Positions 52,921-61,611 of a stretch of 64,000 nt of DNA are shown one piece after another. The notes beneath the pieces are model-generated. The model was not told the DNA's origin, ran no database searches, and was given only the letters and a program-made list of their open reading frames with translations. The DNA comes from Roseiflexus sp034432635 (GTDB lineage: Bacteria; Chloroflexota; Chloroflexia; Chloroflexales; Roseiflexaceae). The translations under genes were made by a program, and so were the position numbers. Position 1 is the first letter of the stretch, and every line of letters starts with the position of its first letter. The stretch spans positions 1 through 64,000 of the forward strand of contig DAOUBK010000078.1 in NCBI GenBank assembly GCA_034432635.1. The letters run 5' to 3'.

Positions 52921-53481
52921 TCAACCGTTGCGCTGCTCCACCAGCCAGGCGGCGAACCCCTTCAGGTCGGGAAACTCGTCCAATCCTGCGGTCGCATCGA
53001 TCCAGAACTCGTTCAGCAGACGATTGCCGGCGCGTTCGTATGCCAGCGCCTGCACCAGCGTTTCGATGCGATCCAGTGCTTTGACCAGTCGCGCCTCGCG
53101 AGTTGCGCCGGCGGCATACTCCTCCCACAGCCAGATCAGACGCTCTCCGCCAGGGAGCGGTGCGCACAGTTCGACCAGCGCACGACGCTCGGCGTCACGT
53201 TTCACTGCATCGCCGATCAGGCGGCGCGCCGAAAACGGCAGATCGCCAAGCAGCGCCTCAGCAACATCGTGGATCAGCGCCATTGCGAGCACCCGTTCAC
53301 GATCGACCGAATCGTCCGCAGCGGTGAATACGAGCGCCAGCGCAGCCAGCCCGAAACTATGATCCGCAACGCTCTCGGCATTTGCGACACCGCGCTGAAG
53401 CCATCCGATACGCGGCAGCAACTTGAGCGCCACGATATGTTCAGCTAGGCGGGCATATGCTGGAATGTTCTGATCGTGCAT
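52921..53481 (-). CDS. HD-domain phosphohydrolase (YfbR/HDDC2-like)
   Basis: From the ATG at 53481 (MHDQNIPAYARLAEH) the protein has about 186 residues. The metal ligands are His in ESVADHSFGLAALAL, the HD pair in MALIHDVAEALLGD and a later Asp in LVKALDRIETLVQAL. This is the pattern of 5'-deoxynucleotidases of the YfbR/HDDC2 group. The open frame to 53616 lacks similarity. It lies 30 bases upstream of the GH13 gene start in minus-strand order downstream, with no functional link apparent. Confidence 0.83.
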   Translation of the reverse strand: MHDQNIPAYARLAEHIVALKLLPRIGWLQRGVANAESVADHSFGLAALALVFTAADDSVDRERVLAMALIHDVAEALLGDLPFSARRLIGDAVKRDAERRALVELCAPLPGGERLIWLWEEYAAGATREARLVKALDRIETLVQALAYERAGNRLLNEFWIDATAGLDEFPDLKGFAAWLVEQRNG

Positions 53482-53753
53482 CTCATCACGCCTTTCACTG
53501 CGCAGTACCCCATTATGGTGCGATACGCCGGATGCGTCAACACATAACGCCAACTTGACAATTTCGAGATGTTGGCTACAATCACGCATCATATCGTGTC
53601 GTGAATGACGCGCCACACGATTTCGTAAACGAATCCGTATCGCGCTGTGCTTTGCGCTTCATGCCGCACCGATTGGAGTGTCGGCGAGCTGTTGTTGTGC
53701 TGCGGCGCAGCAACCTTCAGCAGCACAGAGCCGTTTGAACAACAGGAGTATGG

Positions 53754-55091
53754 ATGTTATCAGCACAACGCCTGACGATCATTGCAGCGCTTGTAGCGAT
53801 CTTCCCCCCCTTCGTGACTACCAATCAGGCTCACGCCGAAGAGGCGCCGTCGCCTCCTCCTTCAAATGCTCTCAGCGTCACCTTGCCTATCGCGCCAACC
53901 TACCGCATCTTCGCCACCCGTCAGGGGCGTGTCGGTCGACGTACCGCCAACGGGCATATCATCAAACCACGTGACCGATTCGTGGCGCTGCCGTCTTGGA
54001 GCGTGTTGTCGAGCCGCAACGGTTACGAGTATCAGGTGCGCGTGACCTACCGTGATCGCAGTGTCGTGCTGCCGGTATGGGATGTGGGTCCCTGGAATAC
54101 CGGCGATGATTACTGGTCACCGCAACGATACTACAGCGACCTCCCGCCGGGACTGCCGATGGCGCAGGCGGCGCGCCAGCAGGGGTACAACAACGGACGC
54201 GATGAGTTCGGACGTCGCATTCGCCAGCCGAACGGCATCGACATTGCCGATGGCGCGTTCTGGGACGATCTCGGCATGACAGACAGCGATTGGGTTGAAG
54301 TAACGTTTTTGTGGCTAGGCGCTGACCCATTCGTTGCAACCGACGAGCAAACAGCCGTCGATCGCGCAGTCATTGAGCCAGACGCAATCGTGGTTGACGA
54401 TGCTGCCGAAGGATACGTCGCAGTTGAGGGTCGAAACTGGCAAAGCGCCGGTTGTGGCATTGGCAGCAGCCACACCTGGAGTTACGATACGCCGGGGACC
54501 ACGGCGCGTTCGCGGCATCGCGCCGTCTGGACGCCTTCGCTTCCAGGCGAAGGTTTCTACGAGGCACTGGCGTTCATTCCAGCATGCGGTCCCACACCGA
54601 CCGAATATGCGCACTATACTGTCACGCATAACGGTGCAGTGTCGGAAGTCGTCATCAATCAGGCGGCTGCGTCCGGTGGGTGGGTTTCACTGGGTGTGTT
54701 CCATATGGGACCGGGCAGTTCGGTGATGTTGACGAATCAGACCGGGAGTGACGGACGTGCAGTGCACTTCGACGCAATCAAATGGCGCCCGCGCGACGAT
54801 GTGTACCCTCCCGACGCCGCAGTTGTCGAGGCAACGCCGCTCCCCGAAGGCGGCATTCGGGTACGCTGGGACGGCGAGGACGATGTCAGTGGCGTCGCAT
54901 CGTTCGATGTGCAGGTGCGACACCTGCCGGATGGCGACTGGATCAACTGGCTTGCTCAGACAACAGACCATGAAGCGGTGTTTGTTCCACCCGAACCAGG
55001 CATGTATGCCTTCCGCGCCCGCGCTCGCGACTGGACCGGCAAAGAGTCACTCTGGCCCGATCTGGATGATCTTCAGATCGCAACACCGTAG
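53754..55091 (+). CDS. Secreted protein with double-psi-like and golvesin-type domains
   Basis: The protein has 445 residues. A signal peptide occupies residues 1-28 (cleavage after NQAHA). Residues about 45-190 resemble barrel proteins of the RlpA kind (VWDVGPWNTGDDYW, GRRIRQPNGIDIADGAFW). Residues about 215-345 form a golvesin C-terminal-like domain (SHTWSYDTPGTTARSRHRAV; GGWVSLGVFHMGPGSSVMLT). The end (about 350-440) is a fibronectin-III-like module. The role is unknown; cell-wall or matrix association is likely. AACAGGAGT precedes the ATG. Confidence 0.75.
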   Translation: MLSAQRLTIIAALVAIFPPFVTTNQAHAEEAPSPPPSNALSVTLPIAPTYRIFATRQGRVGRRTANGHIIKPRDRFVALPSWSVLSSRNGYEYQVRVTYRDRSVVLPVWDVGPWNTGDDYWSPQRYYSDLPPGLPMAQAARQQGYNNGRDEFGRRIRQPNGIDIADGAFWDDLGMTDSDWVEVTFLWLGADPFVATDEQTAVDRAVIEPDAIVVDDAAEGYVAVEGRNWQSAGCGIGSSHTWSYDTPGTTARSRHRAVWTPSLPGEGFYEALAFIPACGPTPTEYAHYTVTHNGAVSEVVINQAAASGGWVSLGVFHMGPGSSVMLTNQTGSDGRAVHFDAIKWRPRDDVYPPDAAVVEATPLPEGGIRVRWDGEDDVSGVASFDVQVRHLPDGDWINWLAQTTDHEAVFVPPEPGMYAFRARARDWTGKESLWPDLDDLQIATP

Positions 55092-55294
55092 TTCGCTGCA
55101 TTCACTAGGGGCAGGGGTGTTCCAGCACACCTTTGCCCCTCTTCCCCACCTTACTCCCGCCAACCGGCCGTTGACCGCAATTCTTTTCGGTCGCCCCGCC
55201 TGCCCGCACAGCCTCGTGCCAGACATGAACTTCGGCGAACTCGCCCGGTCGGCCATTCATTCAGACGCCTGATTACTCTTCATGCCAACGCGCC

Positions 55295-56314
55295 TTATCT
55301 CTCCTGTTCGATACGCACATCCCCGCTGGTCGTAGTTATTTGCAACATATGCGCACCATCACCTAGGGTGGTACTCCATTCACTCCGCTTCCCGCCACCA
55401 CGCAACTCTGGCGCATCAATATCGCCGCTTATGGTCTGAATAGATAACCGAAAGCCAGTATCAGCCGGAAGGTTCAGCCGCACATCGCCTGACATGCTGG
55501 ACACGCTTAGATCAGACGAGAGGGCACCGGCGCTGCTGATCCGCCCGCTGGTGGTGTTCACCTTGACCGGACCCTCAACAACGTCGCGCACACTGATGTC
55601 GCCGGAAGTACTGGTCACCTCAAGCGGGCCTCTAATGCCGCCAAGGTTCACGTCACCGCTGGTCGTCTCGACGCTGGCGCGCGGAACCTGACCGTTGCGC
55701 AGGGTTACATCGCCGCTGACGGTTTTGACCGCCAGTGTTCCGCCGATGGCTTCGAGGCGAATATTACCGCTGGTCGTTTCAATCGTCACATTGCCGTCAA
55801 TCGCCTCAATCTGCACATCGCCACTCAGCGTGGTCACGCGGATGTCTGCTGTAGCAGGCGCTGTGATCTGGTAGCGCACCTTGCCGCAGAAGAACAGGCA
55901 ACCGGCACGGTTCAACACACGCACTGTTTCATCATCGACGCGCACCGAAACATCGATAGCGCCGGTTGACCAGCCCGCCTGCTGCGCCTGAACACGGAAC
56001 TCCGGCTGATCCCAGCGTAGAATGCGCACATTGGCGCTACCGGCATCGATCTCGAGCCGACGTCCGCTGACCGTCTGATCGACCAGAGACGCACCACCGG
56101 ACGTTACCGGGAACAGGTCACCGGCGAATCGCACCAGCAGCCAAGCTATTCCAAGCGTCAACAGCACCAGACCGGCGAAAAAAGTACCGCGACGCTGCGG
56201 CGCAGCAGGTTGCCGATCATACGCCTCATTGGGAACATGTGACGAAGGAAGCGGGGCGTCTCTTGACGACAGGAGACGTTCCGTTGTATAACGCTCACGG
56301 TTCTGCTCATCCAT
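55295..56314 (-). CDS. DUF4097 (putative adhesin) family membrane protein
   Basis: The 339-residue protein has one membrane helix (FFAGLVLLTLGIAWLLVRFAG, about 45-65) and an outer beta-repeat region (about 95-335). The repeat is T-T-S-G-D-V/I at roughly 20-residue spacing (TTLSGDVQIEA, TTSGNIRLEA, TVSGDVTLRN, TTSGDVNLGG and so on), the hallmark of DUF4097. GCLFFCGKVRYQ has a Cys pair. A GGAGG site precedes the ATG at 56314. Function unknown. Confidence 0.83.
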   Translation of the reverse strand: MDEQNRERYTTERLLSSRDAPLPSSHVPNEAYDRQPAAPQRRGTFFAGLVLLTLGIAWLLVRFAGDLFPVTSGGASLVDQTVSGRRLEIDAGSANVRILRWDQPEFRVQAQQAGWSTGAIDVSVRVDDETVRVLNRAGCLFFCGKVRYQITAPATADIRVTTLSGDVQIEAIDGNVTIETTSGNIRLEAIGGTLAVKTVSGDVTLRNGQVPRASVETTSGDVNLGGIRGPLEVTSTSGDISVRDVVEGPVKVNTTSGRISSAGALSSDLSVSSMSGDVRLNLPADTGFRLSIQTISGDIDAPELRGGGKRSEWSTTLGDGAHMLQITTTSGDVRIEQER

Positions 56315-56376
56315 AATCTATAATCCTCCAGATTTGTCAATGCTCATATGCTACGACGCTGCTGGAGAAGACTAGG

Positions 56377-56901
56377 TTGCAGAACCCATTTGCGAGATCT
56401 GCTGTGCCACTGCTGATCGATGGACACAACCTGATTGCACACATGCCGGGATTACACCTGTCCGACGTCGACGATGAAGCGCAACTGGTCATGCTGCTGC
56501 GACGCTATGCAGCGACACGACGCGGAAGAAGCATTACCGTTGTATTCGATCACGGCGTCTATGGACATCCGCAACGCCTCGACGGGTATGGCATTACCTG
56601 CTACTTTGCCAGGTCACCGCACGACGCGGATACGCAACTGATCCGCCGGATCACAACTATCGCTTATCCACGTGAGTGGACAGTCGTCACCTCCGATCGT
56701 CAGGTGGCACAGGCAGCCATGGCGCGCGGCATCAAGGTCATCGATGCGCGCACCTTTGCGCAGACCTTGCAGCAACTGGCAACTCCCGCCCATCCTCAAC
56801 CATCGACGAACACAGACAAGCCGGAGCAGCCACCGGATCGGTCGGAGGTCGATGAATGGCTGCGTTTGTTTGGGGAAGAGGAACAGGACGATCGTGAGTA
56901 G
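56377..56901 (+). CDS. NYN-domain protein (YacP-like, predicted RNA nuclease)
   Basis: The 174-residue protein of the NYN/PIN-like family has acidic residues in PLLIDGHNLIAHMPG, VVFDHGVYG, SPHDADTQLIRRI and VTSDRQVAQAAMARG, the four-Asp metal site. Start is TTG at 56377 with a GGAG about ten bases upstream; a GTG at 56404 is an alternative. The C-terminal 45 residues are acidic and probably unstructured. Members are thought to process RNA. Confidence 0.8.
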   Translation: MQNPFARSAVPLLIDGHNLIAHMPGLHLSDVDDEAQLVMLLRRYAATRRGRSITVVFDHGVYGHPQRLDGYGITCYFARSPHDADTQLIRRITTIAYPREWTVVTSDRQVAQAAMARGIKVIDARTFAQTLQQLATPAHPQPSTNTDKPEQPPDRSEVDEWLRLFGEEEQDDRE

Positions 56902-56955
56902 GTGGACGGAGGACGACGCACCTGCACCCGCGCCATCTTGCGCCCCGGAATTGTG

Positions 56956-57456
56956 TCATCGGCCAGGCTCGCAACGAACAACTGTTTGCTTCGTATCCGT
57001 GTGGTACGTATAGAGATCGCTCCCTACCACGAGCGTCACCCGGTATCCCGGCGTTATAACCTGGGGATACGTCATGCCGGGCTGTGGACAACCCAGACTG
57101 GTATCGTTCCAGTACGTCGGATCAGCGGTCACTACCTGGATCTGATCCACCCCGATTTCCAGTTCCTCAGCCAGTTTCTGACGCGCCAGTTCACTCATGG
57201 CCCTCATCGTTGCTTCGTTGATCTCACTTGTTGGCTCAGGGGTCGGTTGCCCTGGCGCCGGATATGCATTGTCCGGCGCAGAGGTCGGTTGCCCTGGCGC
57301 CGGATACGCGCTATCTGGTGCAGGATACGGCGCTTCGACGGGCGCCGTCGGCCTGTCGATCACGACAACGGTCGGTTGCGTCGTCGCTGGCGCCGAACCA
57401 CACGCCGCCAGCGCCAGTGCTATGCTGAAACCCAGTACTCTGATCAACTTGCACAT
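56956..57456 (-). CDS. Lipoprotein with Pro/Ala repeats
   Basis: The 166-residue protein has a lipobox (ALALAACGSAPA, Cys19). After it come repeats of the kind AYPAPGQPT (residues about 45-75), a flexible wall-spanning stalk. The rest (about 80-166) is a small domain with DPTYWNDTSLGCPQPGMTYP and VTLVVGSDLYTYHTDT, which occurs in other Chloroflexi surface proteins. Function unknown. The repeat number could change by slippage. Confidence 0.75.
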   Translation of the reverse strand: MCKLIRVLGFSIALALAACGSAPATTQPTVVVIDRPTAPVEAPYPAPDSAYPAPGQPTSAPDNAYPAPGQPTPEPTSEINEATMRAMSELARQKLAEELEIGVDQIQVVTADPTYWNDTSLGCPQPGMTYPQVITPGYRVTLVVGSDLYTYHTDTKQTVVRCEPGR

Positions 57457-57611
57457 TGGTTCCTCCCTGGTACAATGACATCAACAGGTGTGCCTGAAAC
57501 AGTACTCGCTACCGTTGTGCGCATGGAACAGGTACGATTCCCATACCCTAGAACAGACGCCCCTCCCAGGACGACGGTTCCATTCGCGCAATGCTAATAT
57601 TCTACTCGACA

Positions 57612-58376
57612 ATGATGCTTTCTTTTGCTATCGAAACTGCCCATCGCGCTGGCGCGCTACTCCTCGCAGGGCTCGAGCGCCACCGCTCGCTAGAACTGAA
57701 AAGCGCATACGAAGTCGTAACCGAGGTAGATCGGGAAAGCGAGGCATTGATCGTCGACGCTATTCGACACACATTTCCCGACCATGCCATTCTTGCCGAG
57801 GAAGGTGGCGGCATTGAACATCCATCACCCTTCCTGTGGCTGATCGATCCCCTGGACGGCACGAACAACTATGCCCATGGTTTTCCGTTCTTCGCCGTGT
57901 CGATCGCGCTGATGGAACACGATGAACTACGCCTCGGCGTTGTGTTCGATCCGCTGCGGGATGAACTGTTCTTTGCAGAACGTGGGGCAGGGGCATGGCG
58001 CAACGACCAGCGGTTGCGCGTTTCGGACACGCCTGTCCTCGCCGCTTCGCTGGTATCGACCGGTTTTCCCTACGATTACGCCACGACAACAGACAATAAT
58101 ACCCGACAGTTCTCCCAGATCCAGGCGCGCACCCAGGGAGTGCGCCGCGCCGGTTCGGCTGCGCTCGATCTGGCGTATGTGGCGTCGGGTCGACTCGATG
58201 CGCACTGGGAATTGCGCCTGAAACCATGGGATACCGCAGCCGGCGCGTTGCTCGTGCTCGAAGCGGGTGGTCGCCTGTCCGACTGGCGCGGTCAACCCTG
58301 GAACCCGTGGAATGATCGACTGGTCGCGTCGAACGGTCGCATCCACGATGAGTTGATCGCAGTGCTTGCCGAATAG
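57612..58376 (+). CDS. Inositol monophosphatase family protein
   Basis: This is a Mg-dependent phosphatase of about 254 residues. The metal-binding motifs are LAEEGGG, WLIDPLDGTNNYAHGFPFF (the DPxDGT motif, about 80) and WDTAAGALLVLEAGG. Substrate may be inositol-1-phosphate or another sugar phosphate. Two ATGs at 57612 and 57615 (MMLSFAIETAHRAG) are the likely starts; 57591 is open but adds seven hydrophobic residues. The next gene begins ten bases after its stop. Confidence 0.87.
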   Translation: MMLSFAIETAHRAGALLLAGLERHRSLELKSAYEVVTEVDRESEALIVDAIRHTFPDHAILAEEGGGIEHPSPFLWLIDPLDGTNNYAHGFPFFAVSIALMEHDELRLGVVFDPLRDELFFAERGAGAWRNDQRLRVSDTPVLAASLVSTGFPYDYATTTDNNTRQFSQIQARTQGVRRAGSAALDLAYVASGRLDAHWELRLKPWDTAAGALLVLEAGGRLSDWRGQPWNPWNDRLVASNGRIHDELIAVLAE

Positions 58377-58386
58377 CAGACATCAT

Positions 58387-59454
58387 ATGGCGTACTATAT
58401 CGAGGATTACCTTTCCGGCGCCGCCATCGGTCCACGACGTCCAATCATCAACGAATATTTTTTGTCGTCGTACACCATGGCGATCTACACCGGATGCGAG
58501 TTCGGTTGCCCATACTGTGACGGATGGGCAGTTCAGCAACGTCCGCTGAATGAGATGGTGCGCGTCCCCATCGATCTGCCGGAACGGGTCCGGCAAGAAC
58601 TCGCGGGTGCGAGCCGTGGCGACCTGGTCGGAATCACCGCCCTGAGCGATCCCTACCAACCCGCCGAACTCACCTACCGTCTCACACGCCAGACGCTGCA
58701 TGTCTTTGCCGAGCTTGGACAGCCGCTCCTGATCCTCACCAAAAGCCCGATGGTGGTCGAGGATCTGACCCTGCTGGAACGTATCCACGCCGCCAGCCTG
58801 GCAATCGTCATGTTCACATTGCTCACGATCGATCCACATCTCGCGGAGAAACTCGAAGACCATGCCCCTGCGCCAGCACTGCGTCTGGACGCGATTGCCA
58901 CCCTCAAGCGGGCAGGTATTCCCGTTGGCGTGGCAATGATGCCCATCCTGCCGTATGTCAACGATACGGACCTGATCATCAATGCAACCCTCAACGCCAT
59001 TGTCGAAGCCGGCGCCGATTTTGTCGTCTGGGATTATCTCCTGATCCCGGACGAACGGCATCGCGGACGGGTCAACGATATGCTGGCACGCATCGGTCGC
59101 TACCCACCGGCGTACTATCGCGATCTCTATCGTGGTCGCGCCCTCCCCGACCTGACCTACCGCAATGAACGCGATCGGGCGCTGCTGGAGCGATGTGATG
59201 CGCTCAACCTGCCAGTGCGCGCGCCACACCACCTGTATGCCGGTCGGTTGCATCCGCGGAATGAAGCCTCACTGCTGCTCCGCCATACGGCGTTTCGGGA
59301 TAGCGTTCAGGGGCGTGCCAGTCTGGCGCGTCAGGGGCGTGAACTTGCCGATCTGGTGTACCAGGGCAAAGCGACCGATATTCAGTTGCGTGCCAGTCCG
59401 CTGTACCCAACATTGAACGCTCTTTTGCAGCGCGAATACAATGGCGACGCCTGA
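58387..59454 (+). CDS. Radical SAM protein of the spore photoproduct lyase-like (SPL) group
   Basis: The 355-residue protein starts at ATG 58387 (MAYYIEDYLSG). The 4Fe-4S site is YTGCEFGCPYCDG (C-x3-C-x2-C, about 39-46). The SPL group usually also has SDPYQPAE, seen here as ALSDPYQPAELTYRLTRQ. The reaction of most members is unknown. It is not close in length or motif to true spore photoproduct lyase. It follows the phosphatase by ten bases. Confidence 0.83.
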   Translation: MAYYIEDYLSGAAIGPRRPIINEYFLSSYTMAIYTGCEFGCPYCDGWAVQQRPLNEMVRVPIDLPERVRQELAGASRGDLVGITALSDPYQPAELTYRLTRQTLHVFAELGQPLLILTKSPMVVEDLTLLERIHAASLAIVMFTLLTIDPHLAEKLEDHAPAPALRLDAIATLKRAGIPVGVAMMPILPYVNDTDLIINATLNAIVEAGADFVVWDYLLIPDERHRGRVNDMLARIGRYPPAYYRDLYRGRALPDLTYRNERDRALLERCDALNLPVRAPHHLYAGRLHPRNEASLLLRHTAFRDSVQGRASLARQGRELADLVYQGKATDIQLRASPLYPTLNALLQREYNGDA

Positions 59455-59490
59455 TTGTGCTACAATGCGCTGCAAGCGAAGGGGGAACCT

Positions 59491-59709
59491 ATGGTGAGCG
59501 TCGAACAGATTCTGGAGTATCTGGAGCGTCGGATCGCTGAGCATCACCTCGCCGGTGATCGGCTGGCGCTGAAACGTGATCAGGATGTTGCAGGGTTCCT
59601 GATGGCGGCGGTGCGCGATCTGGGCGATAAACCCCTTGCGCTACGCTTTCAGGTTCTTGCAGCCCGCGCCGCCGATATGCGCGAGCAACTGGAAAAGAAC
59701 ACGGACTAG
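59491..59709 (+). CDS. Small helical hypothetical protein
   Basis: The 72-residue protein (MVSVEQILEYLERRIAEHHL) is all helical, soluble and charged. AAGGGGGAACCT supplies the ribosome site. No family is seen. It lies 47 bases before the threonine ammonia-lyase gene and may be co-transcribed. Confidence 0.6.
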   Translation: MVSVEQILEYLERRIAEHHLAGDRLALKRDQDVAGFLMAAVRDLGDKPLALRFQVLAARAADMREQLEKNTD

Positions 59710-59756
59710 TCGGACGATGACCGCCGTTCAACGATGAACGTAAGGGCTACACTGCC

Positions 59757-60989
59757 ATGCCGATCTCCATCGACGACATTCGCACTGCCCGCGCCCTGTT
59801 GCGCGGTATTATCATCGACACTCCGCTCCTCCCGGATGAACGCCTTTCGCAGGAACTCAACGCATCTGTCTGGCTCAAAGCCGAGTGCACCCAGCGGAGC
59901 GGCTCGTTCAAGATCCGTGGTGCATACACGATGATCCATCGCCTCCCCCCAGACGCACGCAAACGCGGAGTTGTTGCACCATCGGCAGGAAACCACGCAC
60001 AGGGAGTCGCACTGGCGGCACGTCTGATGGGGTTACCTGCCACTATTGTGATGCCCGAACGCGCACCGTTGACGAAAATTATGGCAACTCAGCGTCTCGG
60101 CGCAGAGGTCATTCTGCACAGTGCGACGTTCGATGATGCGCAGGCGTATGCCCGCCGTCTGGAAGCGGAATGTGGTCTGGTCTACATACCGGCGTTCGAT
60201 CACGAAGATGTGATTACCGGACAGGGGACGCTGGGGCTGGAGATTGCCGAATCACTGCCCGATCTGGGGCTGGTGATCGTGCCGATTGGCGGCGGAGGGT
60301 TGATCAGCGGTATTGCACTGGCGGTCAAGGCGCTGTTGCCACACGCACGGGTTATCGGCGTCCAGGCGGCAGGCTGTGCGCCGGTGCCGCAATCACTCGC
60401 CGCCGGTCATCCCGTCGCCGTTGCCCGTGCGCATACCATCGCCGATGGTATTGCCGTCAAGCGCCCTGGTGAACTCACCCTGTCCATCATTCGCCGGATG
60501 GTCGATGATGTGGTCACGGTCGATGATGACGCTATCGCACGCGCAATCGCGCATGCTGTGCAGTACAACCATCTGGTGGTCGAAGGCGCTGGCGCTGCCG
60601 GTCTGGCGGCGCTGCTCAGTGGGCAAGTAACGCCGCATCCTGGTGAAACGGTCTGCGTGCCGTTGTGCGGCGGCAATATCGATAGCAACCTGCTGACGCG
60701 TGTGCTCGAGCAGGTTGCCGTGCGTCAGGGACGGTACCTGCTCCTCAAATCGACCCTCGAAGATCGCCCAGGCAATTTGGCGCCACTGCTGGCACGCGTC
60801 GCCGAGTCGGGCGCAAATGTTATCGATATTTTTCATCGTCGCGCCGTCTGGCTGGCGCCACTTGACCGCGTCGGCATCGAACTGGTGCTCGAAGTGCGCG
60901 ACGAACAGCACGGGCAACAGGTCGTGCAACATCTCCTCGACTGCGGCTATCACGTGGAGCGTGAGGGGGTTGGCGGCTGGCCCGAATAG
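59757..60989 (+). CDS. ilvA: Threonine ammonia-lyase (with C-terminal ACT-type domain)
   Basis: The enzyme converts threonine to 2-oxobutanoate and ammonia using pyridoxal phosphate. It has 410 residues: PLP Lys52 in QRSGSFKIRGA, the Ser/Gly-rich loop VIVPIGGGGLISGIAL (about 180) and an ACT-like end (about 325-405, LLLKSTLEDRPGNLAPLLAR). The length fits the catabolic or single-ACT type. It may supply isoleucine synthesis or threonine breakdown. Confidence 0.88.
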   Translation: MPISIDDIRTARALLRGIIIDTPLLPDERLSQELNASVWLKAECTQRSGSFKIRGAYTMIHRLPPDARKRGVVAPSAGNHAQGVALAARLMGLPATIVMPERAPLTKIMATQRLGAEVILHSATFDDAQAYARRLEAECGLVYIPAFDHEDVITGQGTLGLEIAESLPDLGLVIVPIGGGGLISGIALAVKALLPHARVIGVQAAGCAPVPQSLAAGHPVAVARAHTIADGIAVKRPGELTLSIIRRMVDDVVTVDDDAIARAIAHAVQYNHLVVEGAGAAGLAALLSGQVTPHPGETVCVPLCGGNIDSNLLTRVLEQVAVRQGRYLLLKSTLEDRPGNLAPLLARVAESGANVIDIFHRRAVWLAPLDRVGIELVLEVRDEQHGQQVVQHLLDCGYHVEREGVGGWPE

Positions 60990-61007
60990 CGGAAAGGATG
61001 ATAGACC

Positions 61008-61229
61008 ATGATTATGTCCGGCAAGAAAGATGCCGTTCTGCACCAGGTGACCCTTATCGACATCCACGGAACCCGCTTCTACGACATTATGTTCAGCCAC
61101 ACCGACACGCCAGAACAACCGCGTCACGCCCGGATCGGCGTGGAGGACGCCTATGCCGATCCACGACCCGGCGATACCATCAGCGTCGCCTACCTGATGA
61201 ATGTGGTTACCGGCATCACGCGCCGGTAA
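61008..61229 (+). CDS. Small hypothetical protein
   Basis: The 73-residue (or 71 from ATG 61014) soluble protein is mainly beta: VLHQVTLIDIHGTRFYDIMF and GDTISVAYLMNVVTGIT. A GGAAAGGATGATAG leader precedes it. No family is recognised. It lies 18 bases after ilvA. Confidence 0.6.
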   Translation: MIMSGKKDAVLHQVTLIDIHGTRFYDIMFSHTDTPEQPRHARIGVEDAYADPRPGDTISVAYLMNVVTGITRR

Positions 61230-61321
61230 TAAAATGGTAATGAACCTTCGCTAGACTGATCCTATCGAACTGACACGCTACACCGGTGCATCGAGGGCGG
61301 TGCACTGAGGAGGATACAGGA

Positions 61322-61540
61322 ATGGGTCAGCGTCGCACAGAGGCATTTCTACTCCGGCTGGTTCTGGAAGACGAACCACACGATCCCGAACAATGGCACG
61401 GACGCGTGCAGCATGTGGCGAGTGGCGATGAACAGAAGTTTCGTACCCTGCAAGAGGCGCTGACCTTTATTCGCTACCGCTGCGAGCAAGCAAGAGAGCG
61501 CAACATTGCGCTGGACGACCTGCTGCCACCATTTCCGTAA
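61322..61540 (+). CDS. Small hypothetical protein
   Basis: The 72-residue protein MGQRRTEAFLLRLVLEDEPH has a strong AGGAGG site. A beta-type start is followed by EALTFIRYRCEQARER. Similar short proteins appear in other Chloroflexi (from general impression, not checked). Function unknown. It converges with the BTAD regulator across a good terminator. Confidence 0.65.
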   Translation: MGQRRTEAFLLRLVLEDEPHDPEQWHGRVQHVASGDEQKFRTLQEALTFIRYRCEQARERNIALDDLLPPFP

Positions 61541-61564
61541 TGATCGCTATCCCCGATTCGTATG

Positions 61565-61596
61565 ACTTCCGCAGACGCCTGATCGTCTGCGGAAGT
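61565..61596. terminator. Two-way hairpin terminator
   Basis: ACTTCCGCAGACG (61565-61577) and CGTCTGCGGAAGT (61584-61596) form a perfect 13-bp stem with a six-base loop, between the convergent stops at 61540 and 61612. A short TTTGC tail follows on the plus strand. Confidence 0.8.
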
Positions 61597-61611
61597 TTGC
61601 TTCAGTGCGGT

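Noticed and set aside
53617..53753. Possible tRNA or small RNA in the gap before the golvesin-like gene
   Set aside because: No cloverleaf or conserved tRNA boxes could be found by eye; no tRNA or rRNA gene was seen anywhere in the window.
57760..59253. 497-codon minus-strand open frame
   Set aside because: Antisense to the inositol monophosphatase and radical SAM genes, both of which have clear catalytic motifs.
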